NCBI GenBank assembly: GCA_937960895.1
Contig: CALCJD010000111.1
Coordinates: forward strand, 1-25,672
Direction of reading: 5' to 3'
DNA length: 25,672 bases
Source of the DNA: an uncultured Spartobacteria bacterium
GTDB lineage: Bacteria > Verrucomicrobiota > Verrucomicrobiia > Chthoniobacterales > Terrimicrobiaceae
Under the pieces are notes generated by a model. It worked only from the letters and a program-made list of their open reading frames with translations. It was not told where the DNA came from and searched no databases. Position numbers and translations under genes: made by a program. Shown here one piece after another: positions 14,243 through 21,962 of this stretch. The stretch's first letter is position 1. Each line of letters opens with the position of its first letter.

Positions 14243-14286
14243 CCCCCTCCCTTTTCAAATCATTTTTTCAGAAAGTAGGTGAAGAC

Positions 14287-14490
14287 ATGCCGGAAGTAAT
14301 CGTTCGCAAAGGTGAGCCGATCGACCGGGCGCTGAAGCGCCTGAAGTCGAAGCTCGACCAGGAGGGAATTCTCGACGAAGTGCGCAGGCTTCGCGCGTTC
14401 GAGACGCCCACTCAGAAATCGCGCCGCAAGGCCAAGAACAACGCCAAGCGCGCGAAGCTGAAGATCCGCTTTCATCTCAACCTGCCCTGA
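14287..14490 (+). CDS. rpsU: 30S ribosomal protein S21
   Basis: 67 residues: MPEVIVRKGEPIDRALKRLK, then the RAFETPTQKSRRKAKNNAKR basic helix. S21 binds late near the anti-Shine-Dalgarno end of 16S rRNA and influences initiation. A ribosome-binding sequence (AGGTGA) lies 5-10 nt upstream. The gene is driven by a near-consensus promoter and followed after 4 nt by an SDR gene, so the two are probably co-transcribed. Confidence 0.96.
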   Translation: MPEVIVRKGEPIDRALKRLKSKLDQEGILDEVRRLRAFETPTQKSRRKAKNNAKRAKLKIRFHLNLP

Positions 14491-14494
14491 GCTT

Positions 14495-15322
14495 TTGCCC
14501 AAGGTTGTCATTGCCGGCTGCGGTTTCCTCGGAGAAGCCGCAGCCGCTTTGTTTTCCGGAGACGGCTGGGAGGTTCTGGGTCTGTGCGCCACCACCGAAT
14601 CCGCCGCCCGCCTGGCGGACCGGCCATTTCCGGTTGAGGTCCGGGACATCACCCGGCCCGACGTTTTTCCCTCCCGCTGGCGGGACGCCGATGCCCTGAT
14701 TCACTGTGCGAGCACGCGGGGAGGCGGGCCCGACGCCTACCGCAGGGTCTATCTGGAGGGGCTGAATCGCCTGCTGGACGGACTCCGACCGCGGCGCGCC
14801 CTGTTTGTCAGCAGCACGTCGGTTTACGCCCAGACGGACGGTTCCGTGGTGACGGAAACCAGTCCGGCCCGCCCCGATCGGGAAACCGGCCGGATCCTGC
14901 GGCTGGCCGAGGATGTGGCGCTGGCGGCCGGCGGACTGGTGGCCCGTCTGGCCGGGCTGTACGGTCCGGGTCGCTGCGTGCTTGTAAACCGGTTCCTCTC
15001 GGGGGAATCACGCCTCGAAAAAGGAAACCGCTGGCTCAACCTGATCCATCGCGACGACGCCGCACGGGCCCTCCGGCATTTGCTTGGGAGCGAGGTCGCC
15101 CCGGGCATCTACAATGTGTGTGACGACACCCCCGTCCCGCAGAATGAGGTGCAAAAATGGCTCGCCGACTTTTACCACCGTCCCCTCCCGCCGCCCGGGG
15201 ACCCGGATCTTTCCCGCAGGCGCGGCTGGACCAGCAAGAGGGTTTCCAACGCGAAATTGCGGGCCACGGGGTGGAGGCCGGCCTTTCCCAGTTTCCGAGA
15301 CGCCCTGCCATGCCTCACATGA
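14495..15322 (+). CDS. NAD(P)-binding SDR / epimerase-like protein
   Basis: 275 residues starting at TTG 14495, 4 nt after rpsU; the Rossmann strand begins at once (PKVVIAGCGFLG), so no later start is possible. The GxGxxG cofactor motif is G8-C-G10-F-L-G13. The SSTSVYA segment (about 107-113) supplies the active-site Ser and Tyr region of an SDR, but I do not see the usual YxxxK lysine, which suggests an atypical SDR of the YeeZ-like type. LIHRDDAARALRHLL and YNVCDDTPVPQNEVQKWL match extended-SDR C-terminal motifs. No Shine-Dalgarno site precedes the TTG, so translation likely depends on coupling to rpsU. The substrate is unknown. Confidence 0.85.
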   Translation: MPKVVIAGCGFLGEAAAALFSGDGWEVLGLCATTESAARLADRPFPVEVRDITRPDVFPSRWRDADALIHCASTRGGGPDAYRRVYLEGLNRLLDGLRPRRALFVSSTSVYAQTDGSVVTETSPARPDRETGRILRLAEDVALAAGGLVARLAGLYGPGRCVLVNRFLSGESRLEKGNRWLNLIHRDDAARALRHLLGSEVAPGIYNVCDDTPVPQNEVQKWLADFYHRPLPPPGDPDLSRRRGWTSKRVSNAKLRATGWRPAFPSFRDALPCLT

Positions 15323-15744
15323 TCCATCGTCTGGAGATCGCCGTCGATCCCTCCACGATCGACGCCAACGCCCATGTCAACAATGTGGAATACGTCCGCT
15401 GGATGCAGGACGCCGCCATCTCCCACTCCCACACGGTGGGGTGCACCGCGCTGACCTCCACGGTGGGCGCCTCCTGGGTGGCGCGCAGCCACCACATTGA
15501 ATATCTCCGACCCGCCTTTGCCGGGGAACGCCTGACCCTTTACACCTGGGTTTCCACCATCCGGCGGTCCAGTTCGCTGCGCAAATATCGCTTCGTGCGG
15601 GAGGGTACGGTCATCGCCCGGGGGGAGACCATGTGGGTTTTTGTGGACGCAGCCACCGGCAAACCCCGTCCCATTCCGCCGGAGGTGATGCGGGTTTTCA
15701 CCCTCGTGCCTCCGGAGAAGGAACCGACGGAATTCCCTTCCTGA
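15319..15744 (+). CDS. hotdog-fold acyl-CoA thioesterase (4HBT/YbgC-like)
   Basis: 141 residues from ATG 15319, which overlaps the SDR stop (ATGA, 15319-15322); an in-frame ATG at 15310 would add three residues. DANAHVNNVEYVRWMQDAA (15-33) is the 4HBT signature with D15 as the likely catalytic acid. HHIEYLRPAFAGERLTLYTW gives the second strand-turn motif. It probably hydrolyses an acyl-CoA thioester in the cytoplasm; chain specificity cannot be read. It is the third gene of the rpsU-SDR-thioesterase unit. The link to the ribosomal protein is positional only. Confidence 0.88.
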   Translation: MIHRLEIAVDPSTIDANAHVNNVEYVRWMQDAAISHSHTVGCTALTSTVGASWVARSHHIEYLRPAFAGERLTLYTWVSTIRRSSSLRKYRFVREGTVIARGETMWVFVDAATGKPRPIPPEVMRVFTLVPPEKEPTEFPS

Positions 15745-15827
15745 GCCGCGGGGCCCGGCGGGCCGGATTGACCGTCCGGAGCGGCGAAGCCCGTCGGGAT
15801 GTCCGCTTCGGGGGGGAGCGGGAAACG

Positions 15828-16457
15828 TCAGCCGACCAGGCGCAGGGAGCGCCACGCGGATTGGTCGTGGAAGTTCACCTGGCGGTGGGCGGAGGTGGAG
15901 GACAACACGGGATCACCGCCGTCCCGGGAATAGTCGTAGCGACTGAAGGAGGCGCTCAGATTGCGACCGCGCACGGCGGTCACGCAGGCCAGAACGTCCC
16001 AACCGCCCGCCCGCACCCTCGCCTTCGACTGAAACAGCGGGGTTTCCACCACGAGGTCTTGGAGCGCGATTTCGTGATTCCTCAGCTGTGTCACCACCCG
16101 CTCGGAGGCGAAACGCAACTGCAGGCGGAATCCGGCGGGGTCGGTGTGGAGCTCCAGATACTCCTCGCCGTCCAGATCCCTTACAAAAATCTCAAAGACA
16201 TCGCCCAGCATCCAAAGGCGCTGATTGTCCGCCGTGGCTCCGCAGACGATGCTGTCGTCGGTCATCTGCGCCCAGACCCAGAGACCGGCCGCATTCCATC
16301 CGACCCGCACCTCGCCGCCCCGAAAATTCGGCGAAGGGGTTTCCTGCCAGCCCTGCAGGAAGGCCAGGGCGGGCGCCTTCGCGAAAACCGAAGGAACCGC
16401 GTCCCAATCCAACTCCTCAAACGGCCCGAGGGCCGGAACTTCAACAATCGTTTGCAC
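15828..16457 (-). CDS. CBM9/DOMON-like carbohydrate-binding protein
   Basis: 209 residues, a single family-9-like beta-sandwich: FRGGEVRVGWNAAGLWVWAQ, DDSIVCG, then LWMLGDVFEIFVRD and YLELHTDPAGFRLQLRFASE match the pattern of sugar-binding CBM9-like domains (ligand-side Asp and Trp residues visible). Unlike most, it has no signal peptide and no catalytic module. The start is GTG 16457, supported by a strong GGAGGA eight nt upstream. It lies between the convergent thioesterase operon and the divergent MpaB-like gene. Function unknown; it could bind a cytoplasmic sugar or help another protein. Confidence 0.78.
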   Translation of the reverse strand: MQTIVEVPALGPFEELDWDAVPSVFAKAPALAFLQGWQETPSPNFRGGEVRVGWNAAGLWVWAQMTDDSIVCGATADNQRLWMLGDVFEIFVRDLDGEEYLELHTDPAGFRLQLRFASERVVTQLRNHEIALQDLVVETPLFQSKARVRAGGWDVLACVTAVRGRNLSASFSRYDYSRDGGDPVLSSTSAHRQVNFHDQSAWRSLRLVG

Positions 16458-16607
16458 GGAACAACTCCTCCTCTTCCCGCAGCCTCTGCAGGTGAAAACA
16501 AAAATTCACCAAACGGTTATGCGGGGACCCGAACCGTCGCGCGAGACATATTTTCCGGAAGCCCGTCCTTGCGCTTCCCGGAGGGACGCCCATGTTCATC
16601 TTCCGTC

Positions 16608-17450
16608 GTGTCCTCGTCGCAAACCATTCCGCCGCAAACCGGACTCGCCGGTCCGGTCCCGCCCTTTCGCACCGGCGTGTCCTCCCCCGCGATGTGGCGC
16701 ATCACCCGCGAGCAGGTGCTCCTGCTGGGAGGGCCCTCCGCGGCCATCCTGCAGATCGCGCATCCCACGGTGGCCCTGGGCGTGGCCCATCACAGCGACT
16801 TCCGGGCTGACACGCTTGGACGCCTGCGCCGCACCCTCGATGCGATTTACACGATCACCTTTTGTCCGCGGACCGAGGTGGAGGCCATGGCCGCCCGGGT
16901 GCGTGCCGCGCACCGGCCGGTCCGCGGCGAGACGCCCCGGCGGTATTCGGCGTTTTCGCCGGACGCCCAACTGTGGGTGCTGGCCACGCTCATCCGGCTG
17001 AGCGTCGAAATGTTCGAGCGTTTTGTCGGTCCGATCCCGCTTGGGGAACGGGAGGATTTTTTCCGCGGCATGAGGGAATTTGGAACCTGGTTCGGCCTGC
17101 CGGCGGATTACGGACCGCAGGATTGGGCCGGCTTCACCGCCTACTACGAAGGCATGCTCTCCGGCGACCTGCTGGGCAGCCTGCCGGTCAGCCGGGAAAT
17201 CGCCCGCCACATTGTTTATCCGCAAAAACCCGTCATCCTTCGGACCCTCTGGCCGCTCAGCAGCGTGGTGGCGCGGGAGTTTCTTCCCTCCCCGCTTCGC
17301 GAAAAGCTGGGACTGCCAAGCACACTGTTCAGCCGATGGGCGGCGGCATCACTCGACATCCTTCTTCCGCGCGTCCTGCCGGTCCTTCCTCCGCAGCTGC
17401 GCTTTGCGCCGCATTACGTGAGGGCCATGGAAAGGGGGGCCCGGATTTGA
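16608..17450 (+). CDS. MpaB/DUF2236-family oxygenase-like protein
   Basis: About 280 residues from GTG 16608. MWRITREQVLLLGGPSAAIL followed by QIAHPTVALGVAHHSDFRAD is the DUF2236 (MpaB / latex-clearing-protein-related) signature, including the conserved histidines. RYSAFSPDAQLWVLATLI and YYEGMLSGDLLG also fit. Relatives carry heme or a metal and act as oxygenases, but the reaction here is unknown. The start is uncertain: family similarity begins before ATG 16692, which favours GTG 16608 or 16677, but neither has a well-placed ribosome-binding site; GGAGGG at 16580-16585 instead suits an out-of-frame ATG at 16592. A terminator overlaps the stop. Confidence 0.8.
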   Translation: MSSSQTIPPQTGLAGPVPPFRTGVSSPAMWRITREQVLLLGGPSAAILQIAHPTVALGVAHHSDFRADTLGRLRRTLDAIYTITFCPRTEVEAMAARVRAAHRPVRGETPRRYSAFSPDAQLWVLATLIRLSVEMFERFVGPIPLGEREDFFRGMREFGTWFGLPADYGPQDWAGFTAYYEGMLSGDLLGSLPVSREIARHIVYPQKPVILRTLWPLSSVVAREFLPSPLREKLGLPSTLFSRWAAASLDILLPRVLPVLPPQLRFAPHYVRAMERGARI

Positions 17451-17466
17451 TACGCCGGGCCTTTTC
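17438..17466 (+). terminator. intrinsic terminator of the MpaB-like gene
   Basis: GGCCCGG (17438-17444) and CCGGGCC (17455-17461) form a perfect 7-bp stem with a 10-nt loop, followed by TTTTC. The stem starts inside the last codons and the loop contains the TGA stop at 17448-17450. Confidence 0.8.
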
Positions 17467-17493
17467 GGGGAGAAAGCGCGGATTTCGTTTCTT

Positions 17494-17907
17494 CTACATC
17501 CGATCCAGCCGGATGTCGTTGCGGCGGTTCACTTCGTAGGGAACGGAGCGCGAATAATATCCGAGCAGGACATTCGGCGCGGGCATTTCCAGGATCACGC
17601 TGTAATAATACCAGCCGCCCTGGCTCACCAGGAGGTAGGCCTTTTTGCCGCTGACCACGCCCTCCACCTGATAATCCCCGAGGTAGCCGCGGACCTTGTT
17701 GTCCGTCTGGGCAAAGAAGGCCCGGCCCCACTCGGCGGATTTCCATTCGCCGGAAATGAAGATCTCCGGCGCAAACATCTGGTCGGACAACCACGCCTGT
17801 CCCAAGGCGTGGTTTCGCGAATAGCGCTCGCCGGTGAAATCCCGAACCGCTTCACAGCCCGCCAGCACCCAAACGGCCGCCAGCAGAAGGCAAACGCGGG
17901 CCATCAT
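17494..17907 (-). CDS. small lipoprotein, paralogue of its upstream neighbour
   Basis: 137 residues. A signal peptide ends in the lipobox LAGC with C18 as the lipid site. The mature part shares its layout with the protein encoded just upstream: a GEW/GVW segment, a Q.(D/G)NKV.G segment, the almost identical GVVSGKKAYL block at about 82-91, a (W).(Y/E)Y.V.L strand, and (L)(L/V)GYYS near the end. This looks like a small beta-rich domain, possibly lipocalin-like, but I do not recognise the family. It follows the paralogue by 10 nt and should be co-transcribed. Confidence 0.82.
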   Translation of the reverse strand: MMARVCLLLAAVWVLAGCEAVRDFTGERYSRNHALGQAWLSDQMFAPEIFISGEWKSAEWGRAFFAQTDNKVRGYLGDYQVEGVVSGKKAYLLVSQGGWYYYSVILEMPAPNVLLGYYSRSVPYEVNRRNDIRLDRM

Positions 17908-17917
17908 GCCGGCCTGA

Positions 17918-18337
17918 TTAATTCCCGATGCGGATCAGGACAATTTCCTGCTGATCGACTTCGGAGAACGGAACGTGGGCGGAATAATACCCGACCAGTT
18001 TTTCGCGCCCCTTGGCGGTCAGCTCCACGGTGTATTCACGCCAGTCGTCATCGGTCAGCACCAGATACGCCTTTTTGCCGCTGACCACGCCGTCCACGGC
18101 GTAATAATCCTGAAACGCGCCCGTGACCTTGTTGCCTTCCTGGTTCAAAATCACCGAACCCCAGCCCGGCGCATACCACACACCTTCGATGTTGGTTTTG
18201 GCCGGGGCAGTCTTTTTCTCGGAAAGATAGGCCACGGCGGCCGCTTCATTTTTCCTATATTTCTCCTCGAGAAACTTGCAGGAACTGAGGGAGAGGGCCA
18301 GGACAACGACACCAAGAACGGTCGCGACGGTTTTCAT
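17918..18337 (-). CDS. small lipoprotein, paralogue of its downstream neighbour
   Basis: 139 residues from ATG 18337. The signal peptide ends in LSSC with C20 as the likely lipidated cysteine. A short polar helix (KFLEEKYRKNEAAAVAYLSE) follows, then the domain shared with the next gene: NIEGVWYAPGWGSVILNQEG, GNKVTGAFQDYYAVDG, GVVSGKKAYL and KLVGYYSAHVPF. The pair most likely arose by tandem duplication. The open frame runs far upstream across DUF2905 and ispG, but the signal peptide fixes this start. Function unknown; a cell-envelope role is inferred only from the lipobox. Confidence 0.84.
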   Translation of the reverse strand: MKTVATVLGVVVLALSLSSCKFLEEKYRKNEAAAVAYLSEKKTAPAKTNIEGVWYAPGWGSVILNQEGNKVTGAFQDYYAVDGVVSGKKAYLVLTDDDWREYTVELTAKGREKLVGYYSAHVPFSEVDQQEIVLIRIGN

Positions 18338-18390
18338 GGCGGCTAAGAAAACACCTGAACGCGCGAATCGCGAGCAAAATCTTCCCCTGA

Positions 18391-18603
18391 TTACCGCCTC
18401 AGGAAGGCAAGGATGAGCGAAATCACCACGCTGAGCAGCAGGCAGGTGACGATGGGAAAGTGAAATCCGAACCCGTCCCGCTCGACATTGATGTCTCCGG
18501 GCAGGCGGCCCAGCCAGCCCTTTCCGAGGCCCGACCAGAGGAGCGCCCCGAGGCCGGCGAGAACCAGGCCGAGAACGACCAGCGCCTTGCCCAGCTGTTC
18601 CAT
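18391..18603 (-). CDS. DUF2905-family small membrane protein
   Basis: 70 residues with two membrane helices (about 5-24 and 48-67) joined by the family's conserved loop GRLPGDINVERDGFGFHFPI and ending in LRR. This matches DUF2905 in length and in the GRLPGDI motif. It starts 3 nt after the ispG stop, so it is in the same operon. The function of the family is unknown. Confidence 0.9.
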   Translation of the reverse strand: MEQLGKALVVLGLVLAGLGALLWSGLGKGWLGRLPGDINVERDGFGFHFPIVTCLLLSVVISLILAFLRR

Positions 18604-18606
18604 GGC

Positions 18607-20412
18607 TCAACGGAGCGCCGGTTCGGCCGGAGCCGGCGCGTCGACCCATTTGCCGTGCTCGCGAATGAGATCCTTCAGACGTTCCACCGCCTCGGCTTCC
18701 GGGATGTTGAATTTCACCGGGGTCTTGCCGACGTAGAGATTGATCTTGCCGGGTGCGCCGCCGACATATCCGAAGTCGGCGTCGGCCATTTCCCCCGGAC
18801 CGTTCACAATGCAGCCCATCACGGCGATTTTGACGCCCTTGAGGTGCGACGTGGCGGCCTTGATGCGGGCCGTGGTCGCCTGGAGGTTGAAAAGGGTGCG
18901 GCCGCAGCTGGGACACGCCACGTATTCCGTCTTGAAAATCCGCGCCCCCGCGGCCTGGAGGATGTTGTAGGCCAGGCGCAGCGACTGGCCCGGCGCCTCC
19001 TCGGCACGCACCAGGATGGCGTCCCCGATGCCGTCGCACAGCAGCGACCCGATGGACGTCGACGCGGTCAGAAGATTGTCCAAAAAATCCGCGTTTCCCG
19101 TTCCGACTTGCCCCTTTTTCAAAACGTCCTTCAGCAGGAGGGAATGCCGCGTGTCGAGTTTGGCCGCCAGAAGGCGGAAGGCGGTGATGACGGGCAGATC
19201 GACGTGGTCCGCCACCGTGACGAGGCGCGGAGTCGCATCGGCGTTCAGCGCGGCGATCTGCGCGTCGTCGCGCGGATCCACCTCGCGCACATCGGCCTCC
19301 TCCACCACGGCCTCCGGCCGGTAATCCCCCATCCGGTCGATCTTGTGGCCCACCCTGTCGCGGGTCTCCCGCGTGACAAACACACGCACCAACTCCTCGC
19401 CTCCGAGGCGCAGGTCCCCACGGGAAATCGTCGCCGTCTCGCGCCGCCTGTAGGAATAGGGATCCCAGGGGAGGGAGGAAGGCGGAAGGCGGTCATTCTC
19501 CATTCCGCAATCCTCATTCCGAATTCCGAATTTCTCCGCGAGGGCGCGGGCCACGGGGATCTCGTGCACGCTGTCCTCGGTGAGGGAAACGCGGATGGTG
19601 TCGCCGATGCCGTCGGCGAGCAGACTGCCGATGCCGATGGCGCTCTTGATGCGGCCGTCCTCGCCGTCCCCGGCTTCGGTGACGCCCAGATGCACGGGAT
19701 AATTCCAGTCGGGCCCCTCCGCGTCCAACCGGGCCACGAGCAGGCGGTAGGCCGCAATCATCACCTTCGGATTGCTGGCCTTCATGGAAAACACAAAATC
19801 GTGATATCCGAGGTCGCGGGCGATGCGGGCAAATTCCAGCGCGCTCTCCACCATGCCGAGCGGGGTGTCCCCGTAGCGGTTCATGATGCGGTCGCTCAGG
19901 CTGCCATGATTGGTCCCGATGCGCATGGCGCGCCCGTGTTCCTTGCAGAAGCGAACCAGCGGCGTGAAGCGCTCGCGGATGCGGTCCAATTCCGCGGCAT
20001 ACTGCGCGTCGGTGTATTCGATGACCTTGAACTTTTTCGAGTCGGCGTAATTGCCCGGATTGATGCGGATTTTTTCCACCCATTTGGCCGCCTCCATGGC
20101 GGCTTCCGGCTTGAAATGAATGTCGGCCACGATGGGCACCTGGCAGCCTTGGGCGCGCAGTCCGCGCACGATGTGCTCGAGATTCGCCGCATCCTTCACG
20201 GTCGGAGCGGTGATGCGCACGATTTCACACCCGACGGCGGCCAGTTCGAGGGTCTGCCGGATGCAGGCCTCCGTGTCCATGGTGTCGCAGGTCAGCATCG
20301 ACTGGATCCGGATGGGGTTGGATCCGCCGATGCCCACGTTTCCCACGCGGACTTCGCGGCTCGCACGCCGGGCGGGAAAAAGCAGATCCGTGGTGTACTT
20401 CAGGCGGCTCAT
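18607..20412 (-). CDS. ispG: 4-hydroxy-3-methylbut-2-enyl diphosphate synthase (long, three-domain form)
   Basis: 601 residues, against about 370 in E. coli. It reduces MEcPP to HMBPP in the MEP isoprenoid pathway using a [4Fe-4S] cluster. The TIM barrel (1-290) includes VPIVADIHFKPEAAMEAAKW, KIRINPGN, and VTEAGDGEDGRIKSAIGIG. An inserted domain (about 315-480) marks the plant/Chlamydia/PVC-type long form. The C-terminal iron-sulfur domain holds C500 and C503 (ACPSCGR), C534 (MGCIVNGPGE) and E541. Between barrel and insert, residues about 296-311 appear to come from a dispersed mini-repeat (see 19480-19530), in a linker. Its ATG touches the rseP stop by one base, so translation is coupled. 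Confidence 0.96.
   Translation of the reverse strand: MSRLKYTTDLLFPARRASREVRVGNVGIGGSNPIRIQSMLTCDTMDTEACIRQTLELAAVGCEIVRITAPTVKDAANLEHIVRGLRAQGCQVPIVADIHFKPEAAMEAAKWVEKIRINPGNYADSKKFKVIEYTDAQYAAELDRIRERFTPLVRFCKEHGRAMRIGTNHGSLSDRIMNRYGDTPLGMVESALEFARIARDLGYHDFVFSMKASNPKVMIAAYRLLVARLDAEGPDWNYPVHLGVTEAGDGEDGRIKSAIGIGSLLADGIGDTIRVSLTEDSVHEIPVARALAEKFGIRNEDCGMENDRLPPSSLPWDPYSYRRRETATISRGDLRLGGEELVRVFVTRETRDRVGHKIDRMGDYRPEAVVEEADVREVDPRDDAQIAALNADATPRLVTVADHVDLPVITAFRLLAAKLDTRHSLLLKDVLKKGQVGTGNADFLDNLLTASTSIGSLLCDGIGDAILVRAEEAPGQSLRLAYNILQAAGARIFKTEYVACPSCGRTLFNLQATTARIKAATSHLKGVKIAVMGCIVNGPGEMADADFGYVGGAPGKINLYVGKTPVKFNIPEAEAVERLKDLIREHGKWVDAPAPAEPALR
19480..19530. repeat. GGAATTCGGAATG-type mini-repeat inserted in ispG
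   Basis: On the coding (minus) strand the segment contains the loosely repeated unit (A)TTCGGAATTCGGAATG, then GGATTGCGGAATGGAGAATG, encoding about residues 295-311 (FGIRNEDCGMENDRLPP). The tract is in frame and lies in a linker where length change is tolerated. It resembles tracts I recall from intergenic regions of many bacterial genomes that translate as NSEFRIPNSEF-like peptides; this recollection cannot be verified here. Confidence 0.55.
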
Positions 20413-21848
20413 CAGGGCTGCGGGGACTGGCTCGGACTCGGCGAAAACGTCATTTCCTCAGGCGGAGCCTCCTTCTGGCGTTTCCACGGAAGGTCCAGCA
20501 CATCGTAGAAGGTGACGTACAGCATGAACCCGATGATCACGAGGGCGCAGGCGGTCTGCACGAACTCCAGCACGCGCACGTTGATCGGGCGGCGGCGGAT
20601 GCCTTCAATGATGGCGAGGGTGATGTGGCCGCCATCGAGCACCGGAATGGGCAGCAGGTTGAGCAGGGCGAGGTTCACGTTGAGCACCACGCTGAACCAG
20701 AGCACGAGACGCCAGCCGTCGGGGCTTTCAAAAAGCTGGTAATACAGGCGCATGATGCCCACCGGACCGCTGAGGTGCTGGAGGGTGATGCCGGACTTCG
20801 GGGACAGCACGGCGGCCAGGGTTTCCCAGATCGTGTTGACGCTGCCGGCAATCTGCTCGAGCGGGCTCGGATTGATGAGCGTCATCTCACCGCGGTCGTC
20901 CCAGACCACACCGATGCGGGCAACCTTTTCCCCGGTGTCGGGAATGCGCGGGGTCACCGTCGTCTCGAAGGTCTCGTTGCCCCGCCGGACCGTCAGGCGG
21001 ATCGGAGCGGTGCCATTTTCCTGCAGCATGGCGGCCAGCTCGCCGCCGTAGAAAAGGTTTTTGCCGTTGGCGGCCAGGATGAGGTCCTGGGATTTGAGGC
21101 CGGCTTCGGCCGCCGGGCTGTTTTTCACCACATTCGCAATGCGGGGCGTCTGCGCCGGCACGATCAGGATCTGCTTGATGCCGGAGCGGCCCGGGCCCTC
21201 GCGCTGGAGACGGACCGGTTCCACGGTGAACGTCTTCTGTTCACCGTTCCGTTCCACCACGATGGGAATGGTGGGCGTTTCGCTGCGGGCCACATTCCAA
21301 ATGATGCTTTCCCGCGCCTTCCCCAGCGGGGTGAAACGCGTCACCGGATGCCCATCCACCGAAACAATGCGGTCGCCCGGCTGGAGGCCGGCCTTCGCCG
21401 CGGGTCCGTCGGGCAGGACGTAGCCGACGACGGTATTGACGTCCATCTCGCTGACCGGACGCCCCACCACCCACACAATCAGGGCAAAAACCAGGGCCAG
21501 TCCGAAGCTGAAGGCGGGTCCGGCCGCGGCCACGATGACCTTGTCGAGGGGTTTGACCGGGGGAAGCTGGCTGCGGTCGGTTTCCACCTGGCCCTCCAAC
21601 ACCTCCATGGGCGCCAGCTGGGGGATGGCCACGTATCCGCCGGCCGGGATGCAGCCGAGACGGTATTCCACCCCGTTGATTTTTTTGCTCCAGAGGGGCT
21701 TGCCGAACCAGATGGCGAATTTTTCCACCACCAGCCCGCGCCACTTGGCGGCGAGAAAATGTCCCAATTCATGCACCAGGATGAGGAGGTTGAAGAGGAG
21801 CACCACCTCCAGGCAGATGAAGACAAATTTGAGGACGTCGAAAATCAT
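20412..21848 (-). CDS. rseP: site-2 zinc metalloprotease RseP
   Basis: 478 residues, an inner-membrane intramembrane protease. The catalytic zinc motif HELGH is at 26-30 in the first membrane helix and the third ligand motif LLPIPVLDGGH at 398-408. Between the helices are two PDZ domains, about 138-212 (DGPAAKAGLQPGDRIVSVDG) and about 232-300 (NSPAAEAGLKSQDLILAANG). RseP cuts anti-sigma factors and remnant signal peptides. The C-terminus adds a Pro/Ser-rich tail. It overlaps ispG by one base; the rseP-ispG pairing is common, often with dxr upstream, but here mscL precedes it. A short 6-bp hairpin (21872-21893) lies in its leader. No Shine-Dalgarno site is seen. Confidence 0.95.
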   Translation of the reverse strand: MIFDVLKFVFICLEVVLLFNLLILVHELGHFLAAKWRGLVVEKFAIWFGKPLWSKKINGVEYRLGCIPAGGYVAIPQLAPMEVLEGQVETDRSQLPPVKPLDKVIVAAAGPAFSFGLALVFALIVWVVGRPVSEMDVNTVVGYVLPDGPAAKAGLQPGDRIVSVDGHPVTRFTPLGKARESIIWNVARSETPTIPIVVERNGEQKTFTVEPVRLQREGPGRSGIKQILIVPAQTPRIANVVKNSPAAEAGLKSQDLILAANGKNLFYGGELAAMLQENGTAPIRLTVRRGNETFETTVTPRIPDTGEKVARIGVVWDDRGEMTLINPSPLEQIAGSVNTIWETLAAVLSPKSGITLQHLSGPVGIMRLYYQLFESPDGWRLVLWFSVVLNVNLALLNLLPIPVLDGGHITLAIIEGIRRRPINVRVLEFVQTACALVIIGFMLYVTFYDVLDLPWKRQKEAPPEEMTFSPSPSQSPQP

Positions 21849-21962
21849 GCGGCAGAAAGCATCGCTGCACGGCGCGGAATTTCAATCCCGCGCTTCACGA
21901 TCCCGGAAAAACGCCGGCGGCCGATTTTTTTGGGGGGAGCGCCGCGGATGGTCGGGGACGGC

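Noticed and set aside
15745..15827. Bidirectional terminator between the thioesterase and CBM9-like genes
   Set aside because: GC-rich inverted segments are present, but no T-run follows on either strand.
18460..20508. Long plus-strand open frame opposite ispG
   Set aside because: It is antisense to an unmistakable ispG and has no recognisable motif.
21872..21893. 6-bp hairpin upstream of rseP as a regulatory element
   Set aside because: The stem is short with a 10-nt loop and such structures are frequent by chance at this GC content; I mention it only within the rseP entry.
21894..21962. Possible mscL terminator
   Set aside because: A GC-rich patch precedes a T5 run on the minus strand, but the only pairing I found is 5 bp with a loop of about 20 nt.
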